A DNA stretch of 58,031 bases, from NCBI GenBank assembly GCA_004558035.1, contig SFEJ01000012.1, positions 1 through 58,031 on the forward strand, in the 5' to 3' direction. The position numbers were made by a program, and so were the translations under genes. Shown in pieces: positions 49,633 through 57,891 of this stretch (its first letter is position 1; each line of letters begins with the position of its first letter). The notes beneath the pieces were generated by a model. The model was not told where the DNA came from, did no database searches, and worked only from the letters and a program-made list of their open reading frames with translations. The stretch is from Opitutia bacterium (lineage in GTDB: Bacteria > Verrucomicrobiota > Verrucomicrobiae > Opitutales > UBA953).

Positions 49633-49771
49633 CGCTTCGCGCGTGAACGAAGTTGAAAAGGTCGAGGAGTTGAAAAGGTAATTACTCCTAAACTTCTCAA
49701 CTCCTAAACTCCCTTACACCTTCCACATTCCACCTTACACATTCCACCTTCCAAAGCGCCTCGCGCTCACC
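49633..49771. repeat. Low-complexity intergenic word repeats before prfA
   Basis: GTTGAAAAGG and GAGTTGAAAAGG words on the left (49650-49680) face CTTCTCAACTCC words on the right. After these the words CTTACACATTCCACC and TTCCACATTCCACC repeat. Same style as other loci listed here. Confidence 0.6.
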
Positions 49772-50863
49772 ATGTTTTCCCTTCCCGACATCGCTCCCGC
49801 GCGCGCACGGCTCGCCGAAATCGAAGCGCTGATGAACGCGCCCGATTTTTACGACGACCGCCGCCGCGCCGCCGAAATCTCCGCCGAGCAGTCGCGCCTC
49901 GCCGAGACCGTCGCCCTGCACGAAAAATGCGCGGGAACGCTCCGCGCGCTCGCGGAAAACCGCGAGCTCGTCGCCGACGCGGGAACGGACGCCGAGCTCC
50001 GCGCACTCGCCGAGGAAGAGATTCCCCAGCTCGAAGCCGACGCCGAAAAGCTTCACGAAAAGCTCATGCTCGCGATGATTCCGCCCGAGCCGACGGACTC
50101 GCGCAACACCATCGTCGAAATCCGCGCGGGAACGGGCGGAGACGAGGCGTCGCTCTTCGCGGGCGACCTCTTCCGCATGTACACGCGTTACGCCGAATCC
50201 CGCGGCTGGAAGTGGGAGATTCTCGGCTCGGCGCCGTCCGAAATCGGCGGCTTCAAGGAAGTCTCCGTGCTCATCACGGGAACGGACGTTTACAAGACGC
50301 TCAAGTTCGAGAGCGGAGTGCACCGCGTGCAGCGCGTTCCCGCGACCGAGGCCGCCGGGCGCGTTCATACCTCCGCCGCGACCGTCGCCGTGCTCCCCGA
50401 AGCCGAGGAAGTGGACGTGCAGATCGCGCCCGAGGACATCGAGCTGACCGTCTGCCGCGCGTCCGGCGCGGGCGGACAGCACGTGAACAAGACCGAATCC
50501 GCCGTGCAGATCATCCACAAGCCGACGGGCATCATGGTTTATTGCGCGGACGAGCGCTCGCAGCTGCGCAACCGCGCCAAGGCGATGAAGATTCTCCTCT
50601 CCCGCGTCTATGAAAAAAAGCAGGAGGAGGAGCGCTCGAAATACGCCGAACGCCGCAAAAATCAGATCGGCAGCGGCGACCGCTCCGAGCGCATCCGCAC
50701 CTACAACTTCCCGCAGAACCGCCTCACCGACCACCGCATCGGGCTCACGCTGCACGGGCTCCCGCAGATCGTCGACGGCGAAATCGGCGAGCTGCTCGAC
50801 GCGCTCCGGGAAGCCGACATGCGCGCTCGGCTCGCGGAACTCGGCGTCGCCGAAAAATCCTGA
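49772..50863 (+). CDS. prfA: Peptide chain release factor 1
   Basis: A 363-residue translation termination factor. GGQ at residues 234-236 (SGAGGQHVNKTESAVQI) is the peptidyl-tRNA hydrolysis motif, and RVPATEAAGRVHTSAATVAV has the RF1-type PxT (PAT) anticodon-like tripeptide, which reads UAA and UAG. IEIRAGTGGDEASLFAGDLFRMY and NQIGSGDRSERIRTYNFPQNRLTDHRI complete the family. No frameshift site (RF2-type) in the coding region. It starts a run of translation-related genes (prfA, CRM protein, trmB). Confidence 0.97.
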   Translation: MFSLPDIAPARARLAEIEALMNAPDFYDDRRRAAEISAEQSRLAETVALHEKCAGTLRALAENRELVADAGTDAELRALAEEEIPQLEADAEKLHEKLMLAMIPPEPTDSRNTIVEIRAGTGGDEASLFAGDLFRMYTRYAESRGWKWEILGSAPSEIGGFKEVSVLITGTDVYKTLKFESGVHRVQRVPATEAAGRVHTSAATVAVLPEAEEVDVQIAPEDIELTVCRASGAGGQHVNKTESAVQIIHKPTGIMVYCADERSQLRNRAKAMKILLSRVYEKKQEEERSKYAERRKNQIGSGDRSERIRTYNFPQNRLTDHRIGLTLHGLPQIVDGEIGELLDALREADMRARLAELGVAEKS

Positions 50864-50918
50864 AGCCGCGCCGGACGCCCGAGCCCTCCCGCTTTTCACC
50901 TTCCGTTTTCCCTTTTCC

Positions 50919-51224
50919 ATGAACGATTCCGAAAATCCCTTCGCCGCCCTCTCCGGAGCGGAAAAGAAAAAACTCCGCGGACGCGCGCAGACGATCGAGG
51001 CGAAAGTCCAGATCGGACGCGACACCGCGCTCGCGGAAATCGTCCGCCAGCTCGAGCTCGCCTTCAGGCACGACGATCTCGTCAAGGCGCGCTTCCGCAC
51101 GCCCGACCGCAAGGCAATCATGAAGCTCTGCGGCGAAATCGAGACCGCCGCGGGCGCGCTCTGCGTCTCGCAGGTCGGCAAGACCGCCGCGTTCTTCAAG
51201 CCGCGCGCGGACGAAACGCGTTGA
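50919..51224 (+). CDS. CRM-domain RNA-binding protein (YhbY-like)
   Basis: A 101-residue protein; residues 10-95 form a CRM domain: LSGAEKKKLRGRAQTIEAKVQIGR (the YhbY-type GxxG region LRGRAQ), ALAEIVRQLELAFRHDDLVKARFR, and GGHTVVLYR-like CVSQVGKTAAFFKP. YhbY relatives associate with pre-50S particles. It fits its location between prfA and trmB. ATG 50919 chosen; the longer frame from 50610 lies inside prfA. Confidence 0.9.
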   Translation: MNDSENPFAALSGAEKKKLRGRAQTIEAKVQIGRDTALAEIVRQLELAFRHDDLVKARFRTPDRKAIMKLCGEIETAAGALCVSQVGKTAAFFKPRADETR

Positions 51225-51234
51225 GAAGGCCGCC

Positions 51235-51846
51235 ATGTCCGACTACGAAAAAGCCATGGCAGACCGCGCCGCGCGCATCGACGCGCTGCGCAAGAAGATC
51301 GCGGGCGCGCTCCCGGAAGAGCTCATCGGCGGTTTTTCGCTCAACGGGCTCACGCTCGAAATCGGCTGCGGGCACGGGCATTTTCTCGCCGCCTACGCCG
51401 CCGCGTTCCCGCAGGAAAGCTGCATCGGCATCGACCTGATCACGAAGCGCGTCGAGCGCGCGTTGCGCAAGCGCGACCTCGCCGGGCTGACGAATCTCGA
51501 CTTCTTCAAGGCCGACGCCGAAGAGTTCTTCGAGGCGCTCCCGCCGAAGGTCATGCTCGACAAGCTCTTTCTGCTTTTCCTCGATCCGTGGCCGAAAAAG
51601 CGCCACCACAAGAACCGCATCGTGCAGACGGCGACGCTCGACCTGTGGGCCGCGCGTTCCCGCCCCGGCGCGAAGCTTTTTTTCCGCACCGACCACGCGG
51701 AATTCTTCGAATGGGCGCGGGAACACGTCGCCGCGCATCCCGCCTGGGAAATCCTGCCCGACGAACCTTGGCCGTTCGAACGCGAGACGTATTTCCAGTC
51801 CATCCTGCCCGACGCGCACCGCGACCTCGTCGCGCGGCGTCTTTGA
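51235..51846 (+). CDS. trmB: tRNA (guanine-N7-)-methyltransferase
   Basis: A 203-residue SAM-dependent enzyme making m7G46 in tRNA. SAM motif LTLEIGCGHGHFLAAYA, GIDLITKRVERALRKRDLAGL, the diagnostic FLDPWPKKRHHKNRIVQ, and TDHAEFFEWARE. Full-length. Overlaps nothing; 10 bases after the CRM gene, so probably co-transcribed. Confidence 0.96.
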   Translation: MSDYEKAMADRAARIDALRKKIAGALPEELIGGFSLNGLTLEIGCGHGHFLAAYAAAFPQESCIGIDLITKRVERALRKRDLAGLTNLDFFKADAEEFFEALPPKVMLDKLFLLFLDPWPKKRHHKNRIVQTATLDLWAARSRPGAKLFFRTDHAEFFEWAREHVAAHPAWEILPDEPWPFERETYFQSILPDAHRDLVARRL

Positions 51847-51916
51847 GGCGCTCGCGCCCCGCGAAAAAGAAAAACAGGACGCCTCACGGCGCTATACCTT
51901 CACCTCCGTTTTCAAC

Positions 51917-54421
51917 ATGCATACCTCCACTCAGACCACCATCGTTTCCGCGCTCGCGCTCGGCGCGTTCATCGTCGTTCCCGCGTTCGCGGGAGCGCCC
52001 TCCGACGTCTATCCGCGCGTGCAGAGCGCGAAGGAACTGCGCCTCGCGCCCGTTCCCGCGACGGCACTCGCGCCCGCGTCCGTCGAAAAATTCCCCGCGC
52101 TCGCCGAGGCGCTGCGTTCCCGCGGAATCGCGCCGGCGGGAACGCTCGAAATCGACGCGCGCCTCGCCGAGGAAATCGACGGGCTCCCGAGCGTCCGCGG
52201 AGCCTACGCGCTCGCCGTCTCGCCGGAAAAGATCGAAATCCGCGCGCGCGACGACGACGGAATCTTCTACGCGACGCAGACGCTCGCGCAGATGATCGAG
52301 AAGGACGGCGCGCTGCAGCCCTGCGTCGTGCGCGATTTTCCCGACGTGCCTTTCCGCGGCTCCATCGAGGGCTTTTACGGCAAGCCCTGGGAGCATGAGC
52401 GCCGCCTCAGCCAGATTCGTTTTTACGGGAAATACAAGATGAACGCCTACATCTACGGGCCGAAGGACGACCCGTATTCCGGCTTCAACTCGAACAGCTG
52501 GCGCGAGGAATATCCCGCCGAGCAGGCGAAGCAGATCGCCGAGCTCGTCGCCGCCTCGCGCGAAAATCACGTCGACTTCATCTGGGCGCTCCACCCGGGC
52601 GCCACGATCCGCTGGGGCGATTCCGACGGCGACGGCGTGCCCGACGACGTGATCGCCGCGCTCAAAAAATTCGAGGCGATGTACGCGCTCGGCGTCCGCG
52701 CGTTCGCGGTGTTCTTCGACGACATCGGCGGCGAAGGCGCGAAGGCGGAAAAGCAGGCGGAGATGCTGAACTTCCTCAACCGCGAGTTCATCAAGAAAAA
52801 GCCCGACGTCGCGCCGCTGCTCATGTGCCCGACGGACTACGCGGGAACGCACGGCAGCGACTACAAAAAGACGCTTGGCGAAAAGCTCGACGCCGACGTG
52901 AACGTCATGTGGACGGGGCCGTCCATCTGCGCGGACGTTCCCGCGCCCGCCGTCGAGGCCGTCTCCGAGCACTTCCGCCGCGCGCCGTTCATCTGGTGGA
53001 ACTGGCCGGTGGACGACTACTGCCGCACGCACCTGCTGCTCGGCCGCACCTACGGGCTCGACAAGGCGAACAAGGGCAAGCTCGCCGGATTCGCCTCGAA
53101 CCCGATGGACAAGCCCGAGGCGTCGAAAATCGCGCTCTTCGGCGTCGCCGACTGGACGTGGAACATCGACGCGTTCGACTCCGAGGAAAACTGGAACGCG
53201 GCGTTCCCGCGGCTTTATCCGCAGGAAAAAATCGCCGAGGCGATGAAGGTCTTCGCGACGCACAATTCCGACCAGGGCAAAAACGGGCACGGCTACCGCC
53301 GCGAAGAATCCGAGGCGTTCGGCCCCGTCGCGGAAGAAATTCTCAAGGAATACCGCGAGACGGGAACGCTGAGCGAGAAGAACGCCAAGCGCGTCCGGCG
53401 CGAATTCGGCAAAATCCGCGAGAGCGCCGCCGTCCTCAAAGACGGAGCGAATCTGCCGAATCTCGGGATCGTTCCCGGTCTTCCGGAAGCGGATCCCGCG
53501 CTGTGGCACGAAATCGAATACTGGGTGAAATCGTTCGAAAAACTCGGCAAAATCGGTCTCTGCGCGGAACTGCTCATCGAGAAACCCACGAGAACGGACG
53601 CGCGCAAGGCGGCGATTTTCCGCAACGTCGCCATCCTCTCGACCTGGCAGCAGACCTATTTCGAAGCCCAGAAAAAACGCCACCGCGAGGAAACCTTCCC
53701 GAGCGACAAGCAATGGGCGACCGGCTGCCGCGTCGCGACCAAGGTGCTCACGCCGCTCGCGGACGAGCTCGTCGCCGGCGAGTGGAAGAAATTCTGCGAA
53801 AGCTTCGGCGAAAAAGCCCACTCCCCCCAAGGCGAATACAAGGCGTTCACGAACGTGGACGCGCTCGGCGACCTGCAGGCGGAGCGCTCCGGAATCTACG
53901 TGACGCTGAAACGCATCCTCGAAGTCGTGCGCCTCGCGCCCGCGCAGTTCATCGGGCTCGAGCTGCCCGAAGGCGTTCCCGCGACCTACGTCCACGTGAA
54001 GCTCGACAACGCCGAGGCGGCGAAGAAATGCCGCATCGAAATCTCGACCGACGGCGAAACCTGGGAGGATTTCGACGCGCACACGCACGCGGGCGAGCTG
54101 CAGAAGTCCGTCGATCCGAACGCGGGCGTGCGCTTCTTCCGCCTCGTGAACAAATCGCCCGCTCCCGTCGAATTCCGCATCAATCAGCTCAAATTCGACG
54201 TTCCCGAAGACTCCAAGGCGAACACGCGCGCGGCGATGACGGACGGCGACCTGCTCTCCTTCTACACGCTGACCGCGCCGGAAACCTTCACCGCCGACGA
54301 AGGCGAGACGATCCACGTCGTCGCCGACGCGACGGAGCTCGAACGCGACGCGCCGAACTCGGTCACAGTTCCCGCCTCGCCGGGAGCCCCCGTCCGCGTC
54401 TTCGAAATCCTGAAGAAGTGA
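51917..54421 (+). CDS. Secreted GH84 beta-N-acetylglucosaminidase
   Basis: An 834-residue exported hydrolase. Signal peptide 1-25 (TIVSALALGAFIVVPAFA). An N-terminal GH20b-like domain (about 30-140) leads into the catalytic barrel: FRGSIEGFYGKPWEHERRL (the GFYGxPW motif, 151-158), MNAYIYGPKDDPY, and the double Asp FAVFFDDIGGEG (D268, D269), the catalytic pair of GH84 using substrate-assisted hydrolysis of GlcNAc linkages. VMWTGPSIC and WWNWPVDDY continue the active site. A helical region follows, and the C-terminus (YVHVKLDNAEAAKKCRIEISTDGETWEDF) is a discoidin-type carbohydrate-binding module. Likely mucin or host-glycan degradation. All domains are intact. Confidence 0.92.
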   Translation: MHTSTQTTIVSALALGAFIVVPAFAGAPSDVYPRVQSAKELRLAPVPATALAPASVEKFPALAEALRSRGIAPAGTLEIDARLAEEIDGLPSVRGAYALAVSPEKIEIRARDDDGIFYATQTLAQMIEKDGALQPCVVRDFPDVPFRGSIEGFYGKPWEHERRLSQIRFYGKYKMNAYIYGPKDDPYSGFNSNSWREEYPAEQAKQIAELVAASRENHVDFIWALHPGATIRWGDSDGDGVPDDVIAALKKFEAMYALGVRAFAVFFDDIGGEGAKAEKQAEMLNFLNREFIKKKPDVAPLLMCPTDYAGTHGSDYKKTLGEKLDADVNVMWTGPSICADVPAPAVEAVSEHFRRAPFIWWNWPVDDYCRTHLLLGRTYGLDKANKGKLAGFASNPMDKPEASKIALFGVADWTWNIDAFDSEENWNAAFPRLYPQEKIAEAMKVFATHNSDQGKNGHGYRREESEAFGPVAEEILKEYRETGTLSEKNAKRVRREFGKIRESAAVLKDGANLPNLGIVPGLPEADPALWHEIEYWVKSFEKLGKIGLCAELLIEKPTRTDARKAAIFRNVAILSTWQQTYFEAQKKRHREETFPSDKQWATGCRVATKVLTPLADELVAGEWKKFCESFGEKAHSPQGEYKAFTNVDALGDLQAERSGIYVTLKRILEVVRLAPAQFIGLELPEGVPATYVHVKLDNAEAAKKCRIEISTDGETWEDFDAHTHAGELQKSVDPNAGVRFFRLVNKSPAPVEFRINQLKFDVPEDSKANTRAAMTDGDLLSFYTLTAPETFTADEGETIHVVADATELERDAPNSVTVPASPGAPVRVFEILKK

Positions 54422-54529
54422 CGGAGCGGCCGCCCGCGCCTCCGGACGGCGGGCGCGGGCGGCTCCGTTTTCCGGGCGCTCTTTTTTGCTTTTTTTCGCG
54501 AGGGGGAAGGTTTAGACTTTCCCGCAATT

Positions 54530-55063
54530 ATGGTTGAAAACGCCTTATTTTACCTGTTCGCCGCGTTCACGCTCGTGAGCGGGCTGCTCGTCGTCGTGAA
54601 CCGCAAGCCCGTCAACGCCGCGATGGCGATGATTCTCACGATCGCGGGCGTCGCCGCGAACTTCTTCCTGCTGGACGCGCCGTTTCTGGCGACGCTGCTG
54701 ATCATGGTCTACGCGGGCGCGGTGATCGTGCTCTTCCTGTTCGTGATCATGCTGACGGATCCGGACCTGAAGCCGCTGAAGGCGGGCTGGGCGAAGACCG
54801 CCGCAGGCGGGCTCGTGTTCCTCGCGCTCGCGACGGCGGGCGCCGTTTGGCTTTTCGGCTTTTCCGGCGCGTTGCCGGTGGAAGCCGCCGCAAGCGAAAC
54901 CGCGCTCGCCTATTCCGCCGAAGCCAAGGTCTTCGGGCAGATTCTCTTCACCAAATACGCGCTGCTGATCGAGGCGGTCGCGATGCTCCTGCTCGCGGCG
55001 ATGGCGGCGGTCTTCATGTTGCATTCGCGGCGCCGCACGCTCCCGCGGGGCGACGCGCGTTAA
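54530..55063 (+). CDS. nuoJ: NADH-quinone oxidoreductase subunit J
   Basis: A 177-residue membrane subunit of complex I. FYLFAAFTLVSGLLVVVNRKPVNAAMAMILTIAGVAANFFLLDAPFLATLLIMVYAGAVIVLFLFVIML is the NuoJ core, with the pi-bulge helix (YAGAVIVLFLFVIML). The first gene of a nuoJ-K-L run; nuoA-I are not upstream. Preceded by a TAGACT -10-like element 11 bases before the ATG. Confidence 0.94.
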   Translation: MVENALFYLFAAFTLVSGLLVVVNRKPVNAAMAMILTIAGVAANFFLLDAPFLATLLIMVYAGAVIVLFLFVIMLTDPDLKPLKAGWAKTAAGGLVFLALATAGAVWLFGFSGALPVEAAASETALAYSAEAKVFGQILFTKYALLIEAVAMLLLAAMAAVFMLHSRRRTLPRGDAR

Positions 55064-55081
55064 TCTTTTTCGGAAACGACC

Positions 55082-55381
55082 ATGACACTCGCACATTTTC
55101 TGATTCTTTCGGGAACGCTTTTCGCGATAGGGCTGACGGGCGCGCTCGTCCGCCGCAACATTCTCGTCGTCTACATGTCGCTCGAAATGATGCTGACGGC
55201 GGCGATGCTCGCGCTGGTCTCCTTCGCGAAATTCACGAACACGATGGAAGGAGCGGTCTTCTGCTTCTTCATCATCGCCGTGGCGGCGGCGGAAGTGGCG
55301 GTCGGGCTCGCGCTCATCGTCTCGTTCTTCCGTCTGCGCAAGACGGCTTCGCTCGACGAACTCAACAACCTGAAGAACTAA
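55082..55381 (+). CDS. nuoK: NADH-quinone oxidoreductase subunit K
   Basis: A 99-residue membrane subunit. HFLILSGTLFAIGLTGALVRRNILVVYMSLEMMLTAAMLALVSFA contains the conserved helix-2 Glu (LEMM), and AEVAVGLALIVSFFR carries the second Glu. Full family length. Starts 18 bases after nuoJ and ends one base before nuoL. Confidence 0.96.
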   Translation: MTLAHFLILSGTLFAIGLTGALVRRNILVVYMSLEMMLTAAMLALVSFAKFTNTMEGAVFCFFIIAVAAAEVAVGLALIVSFFRLRKTASLDELNNLKN

Positions 55382-55382
55382 G

Positions 55383-57293
55383 ATGGACAACGCAACGCTC
55401 CTTCAAACCATTTTGCTGACGCCGCTCGTCGCGGCGGCGATTTCGGCGCTGTTTTTCCGACGTTCCCGCTGGGGCGCGCCGGTCGTCTCCGTCGCGGCGG
55501 CGGGCGTGATTCTCGCGCTTTCGCTGCAGCTGCTGCTCGGGCTCGATCCCGCGAATCCGACGGCGACGGCGTCCCTGCCCGGCTTCACGATCGGCTCGTT
55601 CAAGGAGCTGGAGACGTTCGGGCTCATGATCGACAAGAACGGCGCGGCGATGCTCTTCGTCGTGACCTTCGTCGCGTTCTGGATTCACGTCTTCTCCGTC
55701 GGCTACATGGACGACGACAAGGCGCGCGGGCGCTTCTTCACGGGGCTGAGCGTGTTCATGTTCTCGATTCTCGGCATCATTCTCGCCAAGAATCTCTTCA
55801 TGACCTTCATTTTCTGGGAGCTCGTCGGCTTCAGCTCCTACATGCTGATCGCGCATTACTTCGAGACGGACTACGCGGCGATGGCGTCGAAAAAGGCGTT
55901 CATCGCGAACCGCGTCGGCGACCTCGGCTTCCTCGTCGGCATCATTTTGTGCTACAGCCTTTACGGCACGACGGATTTCGCGGCGCTCGAGGCCGCCGGC
56001 GGCGACAAGTCCGTCGCGGTCGGGCTGCTGCTGATGTGCGGCTTCCTCGGCAAGTCCGCGCAGTTCCCGCTGCACGTGTGGCTGACGGACGCGATGGCGG
56101 GCCCGACGCCGGTCTCCGCGCTCATCCACGCGGCGACGATGGTCGCGGCGGGCGTGTTCTTCATGGTGCGCGTGTTCTTCCTGCTCACGCCGGAAGCGCT
56201 CACGACGATGCTCTGGCTCTGCGCGGGCATGGCGGCGCTCGCGGGGCTCGCGGCGCTCGGCCAGACGGACATCAAGAAATCCCTCGCGTATTCGACGCTT
56301 TCCCACCTCGGCTTCATGGGCGCGGCGATCGGGCTCGGGCTTCCCGAGATCGCGCTGCTGCACATGGCGATGCACGCCTTCTTCAAGGCGACGCTGTTCC
56401 TCTGCGCCGGTTCCGTCATTCACGCCTGCCACCACGAGCAGGACATGACGAAGATGGGCGGCCTGCTCAAAAAGATGCCGCTGACGGCGGCGGCCTTCGT
56501 CGTCGCGGGTCTTTCGATCGCGGCGTTCCCGTGGTTCGCGGGCTGGTATTCCAAGGACGCGATCATTTCCGGCGCGTATCTGACGGGCAACGTTCCCGCG
56601 TTCGTCGCGCTCGTGATCGCGGCGGTCGGCACGGCGCTCTACGTCGGCCGCATGTTCGCGATGGTCTTCCTCGGCAAGGCGCACGGCCACGGCGCCGAGC
56701 ACGCGAAGGAATCCTCGCCGTGGATGACGGTCCCGCTCGTCGTGCTGGGCGTGATCTTCTCGCTCGGCGCGGGCTGGTTCCTCGCAGGAACGGAAGGGCT
56801 TCCGTGGCTCGACGGCAAGATGAACGCGCTGTTCCCGGCGGCGGCGACGACGGCGGTCTCCGACGGCTACCGCGAGCTGCACCACGCGCTCGCCGAGCAG
56901 GACCTCGTCGCCCCGATGCTGATTCTGGGCGTCGCAATTCTCGTCGTCGGCTTCGTCGCCGCGATTCTGTTCTACCGCACGAGCACCGGCGAAGACCGTC
57001 TGCGCGCGCTGCATCCGACCGCCTACAAGGCGCTCGAATACCGCTACTGCGACGCGCTTTACGACTGGTACATCGCGAAGGTCCAGCAGCGTTTCGCGAT
57101 GTTCGTCAGCCTGCTCGACACGGTCTTCGTCTCCGGGCTCGGCATGCGCGCGATCGTCGCCGGCATTCCCGCGACGGTCGGCTCGCTGATCCGCCGCTTC
57201 GTCCACACGGGCAACGCCGCCGTGAGCGTCTTCTGGATCGCGGCGGGCGCGCTGATCGTCGCGCTGCTGCTCATCACCGGCGCGCTGAACTGA
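55383..57293 (+). CDS. nuoL: NADH-quinone oxidoreductase subunit L
   Basis: A 636-residue antiporter-like subunit. FIFWELVGFSSYMLIAHYFE carries the key Glu, HVWLTDAMAGPTPVSALIHAATMVAAGVFFMVRV the Lys/His-containing core, LGQTDIKKSLAYSTLSHLGFM the TM8 Lys motif and FKATLFLCAGSVIH helix 10. The C-terminal long lateral helix region (ILFYRTSTGEDRLRALHPTAYKALEYRYCDALYDWY) is present. Ends at a perfect motif-pair terminator. No nuoM or nuoN follows. Confidence 0.96.
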   Translation: MDNATLLQTILLTPLVAAAISALFFRRSRWGAPVVSVAAAGVILALSLQLLLGLDPANPTATASLPGFTIGSFKELETFGLMIDKNGAAMLFVVTFVAFWIHVFSVGYMDDDKARGRFFTGLSVFMFSILGIILAKNLFMTFIFWELVGFSSYMLIAHYFETDYAAMASKKAFIANRVGDLGFLVGIILCYSLYGTTDFAALEAAGGDKSVAVGLLLMCGFLGKSAQFPLHVWLTDAMAGPTPVSALIHAATMVAAGVFFMVRVFFLLTPEALTTMLWLCAGMAALAGLAALGQTDIKKSLAYSTLSHLGFMGAAIGLGLPEIALLHMAMHAFFKATLFLCAGSVIHACHHEQDMTKMGGLLKKMPLTAAAFVVAGLSIAAFPWFAGWYSKDAIISGAYLTGNVPAFVALVIAAVGTALYVGRMFAMVFLGKAHGHGAEHAKESSPWMTVPLVVLGVIFSLGAGWFLAGTEGLPWLDGKMNALFPAAATTAVSDGYRELHHALAEQDLVAPMLILGVAILVVGFVAAILFYRTSTGEDRLRALHPTAYKALEYRYCDALYDWYIAKVQQRFAMFVSLLDTVFVSGLGMRAIVAGIPATVGSLIRRFVHTGNAAVSVFWIAAGALIVALLLITGALN

Positions 57294-57311
57294 GCTTCGC
57301 CGAGCCTTCCG

Positions 57312-57347
57312 AAAAACGTTCCCGCGAAAACGCGCGGGAACGTTTTT
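57312..57347 (+). terminator. nuoJKL terminator made of an inverted motif pair
   Basis: AAAAACGTTCCCGCG (57312-57326) is the exact complement of CGCGGGAACGTTTTT (57333-57347), 15-bp stem with a 6-base loop and T7 tail. Confidence 0.93.
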
Positions 57348-57362
57348 TTGCGAAATCGTCGA

Positions 57363-57391
57363 TTGACGATTTTCCCGCTTTGCGCTACGCT
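57363..57391 (+). promoter_or_regulatory. Sigma70-type promoter of the OadG-like gene
   Basis: TTGACG (57363-57368), 17 bases, TACGCT (57386-57391). The ATG at 57400 lies 8 bases after the -10, so transcription would start at or next to it (leaderless). Confidence 0.6.
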
Positions 57392-57399
57392 TGCGCGCA

Positions 57400-57834
57400 A
57401 TGATTTTTTCTACGATGAACGTATTATTCCTCGCAATCTCCTGGAGCATCATGGGGTGGGTCATACTCGGAACGGTCGTTTTTCTGATTCTGGTCGCCGC
57501 TCTCGGCCGCGGAATCGCCGCCGCGTTCCCGCCGAAGCCCGAACACATGTCTTCGTTCAAGAAGCCGGCGAAAAAGTCGTCTCCCGTCGCCGCCGTCCGC
57601 GCGCCGACGCCCGCGAGCATTCCCGCGCTGCGCGCCGAAAGCGACATCTCGCCGGAAATCCTCGCCGTCGTCGCAGCTTCCGTGGCGACCGTGCTCCGCG
57701 GTCAGAAATACAAGGTGCACAACGTCCGCCTCGCCGCGATGAAGACGCCGAACATCGAACACCTGATGACGGAATGGTCGCTCGAAGGCCGCCGCCAGGT
57801 CTATTCCTCGCACCAGATCGAACACACGCGCTGA
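57400..57834 (+). CDS. OadG-like small membrane subunit of a Na+-pumping decarboxylase
   Basis: A protein of about 144 residues with one N-terminal membrane segment (SWSIMGWVILGTVVFLILVAALG), a Pro/Ala/Lys-rich linker and a C-terminal domain, ISPEILAVVAASVATVLRGQKYKVHNVRL then MTEWSLEGRRQVYSSHQI, as in OadG/MmdC-type gamma/delta subunits. Its role is membrane assembly of oxaloacetate or methylmalonyl-CoA decarboxylase. ATG 57415 is an alternative start. The biotin-carrier start downstream supports this. Confidence 0.78.
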   Translation: MIFSTMNVLFLAISWSIMGWVILGTVVFLILVAALGRGIAAAFPPKPEHMSSFKKPAKKSSPVAAVRAPTPASIPALRAESDISPEILAVVAASVATVLRGQKYKVHNVRLAAMKTPNIEHLMTEWSLEGRRQVYSSHQIEHTR

Positions 57835-57891
57835 AACGTTCCCGCGTCCCTTTCCCTTTTCCTTTAATTTAAAACATCCTCCCCGAATACC

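Noticed and set aside
55362..57647. Open frame of 761 codons antisense to nuoL
   Set aside because: Charged low-complexity shadow of nuoL; no start context or family similarity.
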